Shown here in pieces: positions 4,754 to 5,114 of a stretch of DNA of 5,114 nt (position 1 is its first letter; each line of letters begins with the position of its first letter). The notes under the pieces are model-generated. The model was given only the letters and a program-made list of their open reading frames with translations, was not told where the DNA came from and ran no database searches. The position numbers were made by a program, and so were the translations under genes. This DNA is from Coleofasciculus sp. S288 (GTDB lineage: Bacteria > Cyanobacteriota > Cyanobacteriia > Cyanobacteriales > Coleofasciculaceae), in the NCBI GenBank assembly GCA_020216575.1, contig JAIUYC010000408.1, positions 1 to 5,114 on the forward strand. Direction: 5' to 3'.

Positions 4754-5114
4754 ATGGCGAATGATGACTGGCTAGAAATCGGTACGATTGTTGGACCTCA
4801 AGGTCTAAAAGGGGAATTGCGCGTCTATCCCAATTCTGACTTTCCTGAACGGTTTGAAGAACCTGGACAGCGCTGGTTGCAGCGACCGGGTGAAACCGAA
4901 CCCCACCCTGTAGAATTGTTGGGTGGGCGTTTTGTTCCTGGAAAAGGAATATACGCCATTAAGCTAGCAGGAGTCGAAAATCGCGACCAAGCAGAGGCAT
5001 TGCGGGATTCTCGGCTACTGGTTCCGGAAAGCGATCGCCCTCAGCTAGCGGAAGATGAATATCATGTCATAGACTTGCTCAATCTGGAAGTCTTCAATCA
5101 ACTGACAGGTGAAG
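4754..5114 (+). CDS. rimM: Ribosome maturation factor RimM (N-terminal part, runs off right edge)
   Basis: The first 120 residues are present. RimM binds ribosomal protein S19 and assists maturation of the 30S subunit head, including 16S rRNA processing. The N-terminal RimM domain is evident from WLEIGTIVGPQGLKGELRV (residues 6-24), followed by the family features NSDFPERF, GKGIYAIKLAGVENRDQAEAL and RDSRLLVPESD. The PRC-barrel domain begins at about 103-108 with EDEYHVIDLLNLEVF and is cut by the window edge shortly after. Family members are about 170-200 residues, so perhaps a third is missing. The ATG is the first possible start: an in-frame TAA stop lies at 4724-4726 and no ATG, GTG or TTG occurs in frame between. 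No Shine-Dalgarno sequence precedes it, which is common in cyanobacteria. A HIP1 octamer at 5031 is inside the gene. Confidence 0.95.
   Translation, partial: MANDDWLEIGTIVGPQGLKGELRVYPNSDFPERFEEPGQRWLQRPGETEPHPVELLGGRFVPGKGIYAIKLAGVENRDQAEALRDSRLLVPESDRPQLAEDEYHVIDLLNLEVFNQLTGE

Overview
This window looks like chromosomal DNA from a cyanobacterium. The octamer GCGATCGC (HIP1, the highly iterated palindrome of many cyanobacteria) occurs seven times in 5.1 kb, at 370, 394, 1608, 2324, 4119, 4431 and 5031, where far less than one copy is expected by chance. The left edge also encodes a Tab2/Atab2-type protein, a family restricted to oxygenic phototrophs. Genus cannot be fixed from the sequence alone.

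Layout from left to right: (1) 1-339, minus strand: the N-terminal 113 residues of a Tab2-like RNA-binding protein, running off the left edge. (2) 340-799: a 460-bp divergent intergenic region with two HIP1 sites, two GTTGGC-type inverted repeats and a candidate promoter. (3) 800-1396, plus: a secreted protein with two SH3b domains, each bracketed by cysteines. (4) 1451-2095, minus: a small lipoprotein, convergent with the SH3b gene. (5) 2096-2428: a 333-bp non-coding stretch rich in inverted repeats. (6) 2429-3700, minus: a GT1-family glycosyltransferase of the sterol/flavonoid/macrolide type. (7) 3701-3839: a short divergent control region with three 14-bp dyads spaced exactly 17 bp apart. 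(8) 3840-4481, plus: a TetR-family regulator. (9) 4482-4753: an intergenic stretch. (10) 4754 to the right edge, plus: the first 120 residues of the ribosome maturation factor RimM.

The clearest functional unit is the divergent TetR/glycosyltransferase pair. The tripled operator-like array between them suggests that the repressor controls both its own gene and the glycosyltransferase, probably in response to a small hydrophobic ligand or substrate; this is inference. The SH3b protein and the lipoprotein are both exported but face each other and share no promoter, so no joint role is implied. The Tab2-like gene and rimM are housekeeping genes at the edges.

Three start codons were placed downstream of the longest possible reading frame: the lipoprotein at 2095, the glycosyltransferase at 3700 and the regulator at 3840. 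The reasons are a lipobox, a Shine-Dalgarno sequence, and promoter and family fit, respectively. No RNA gene, CRISPR array, insertion sequence or phage element was found. The window holds no obviously new multi-gene system; the most distinctive signal is the phased operator array at 3749-3796.
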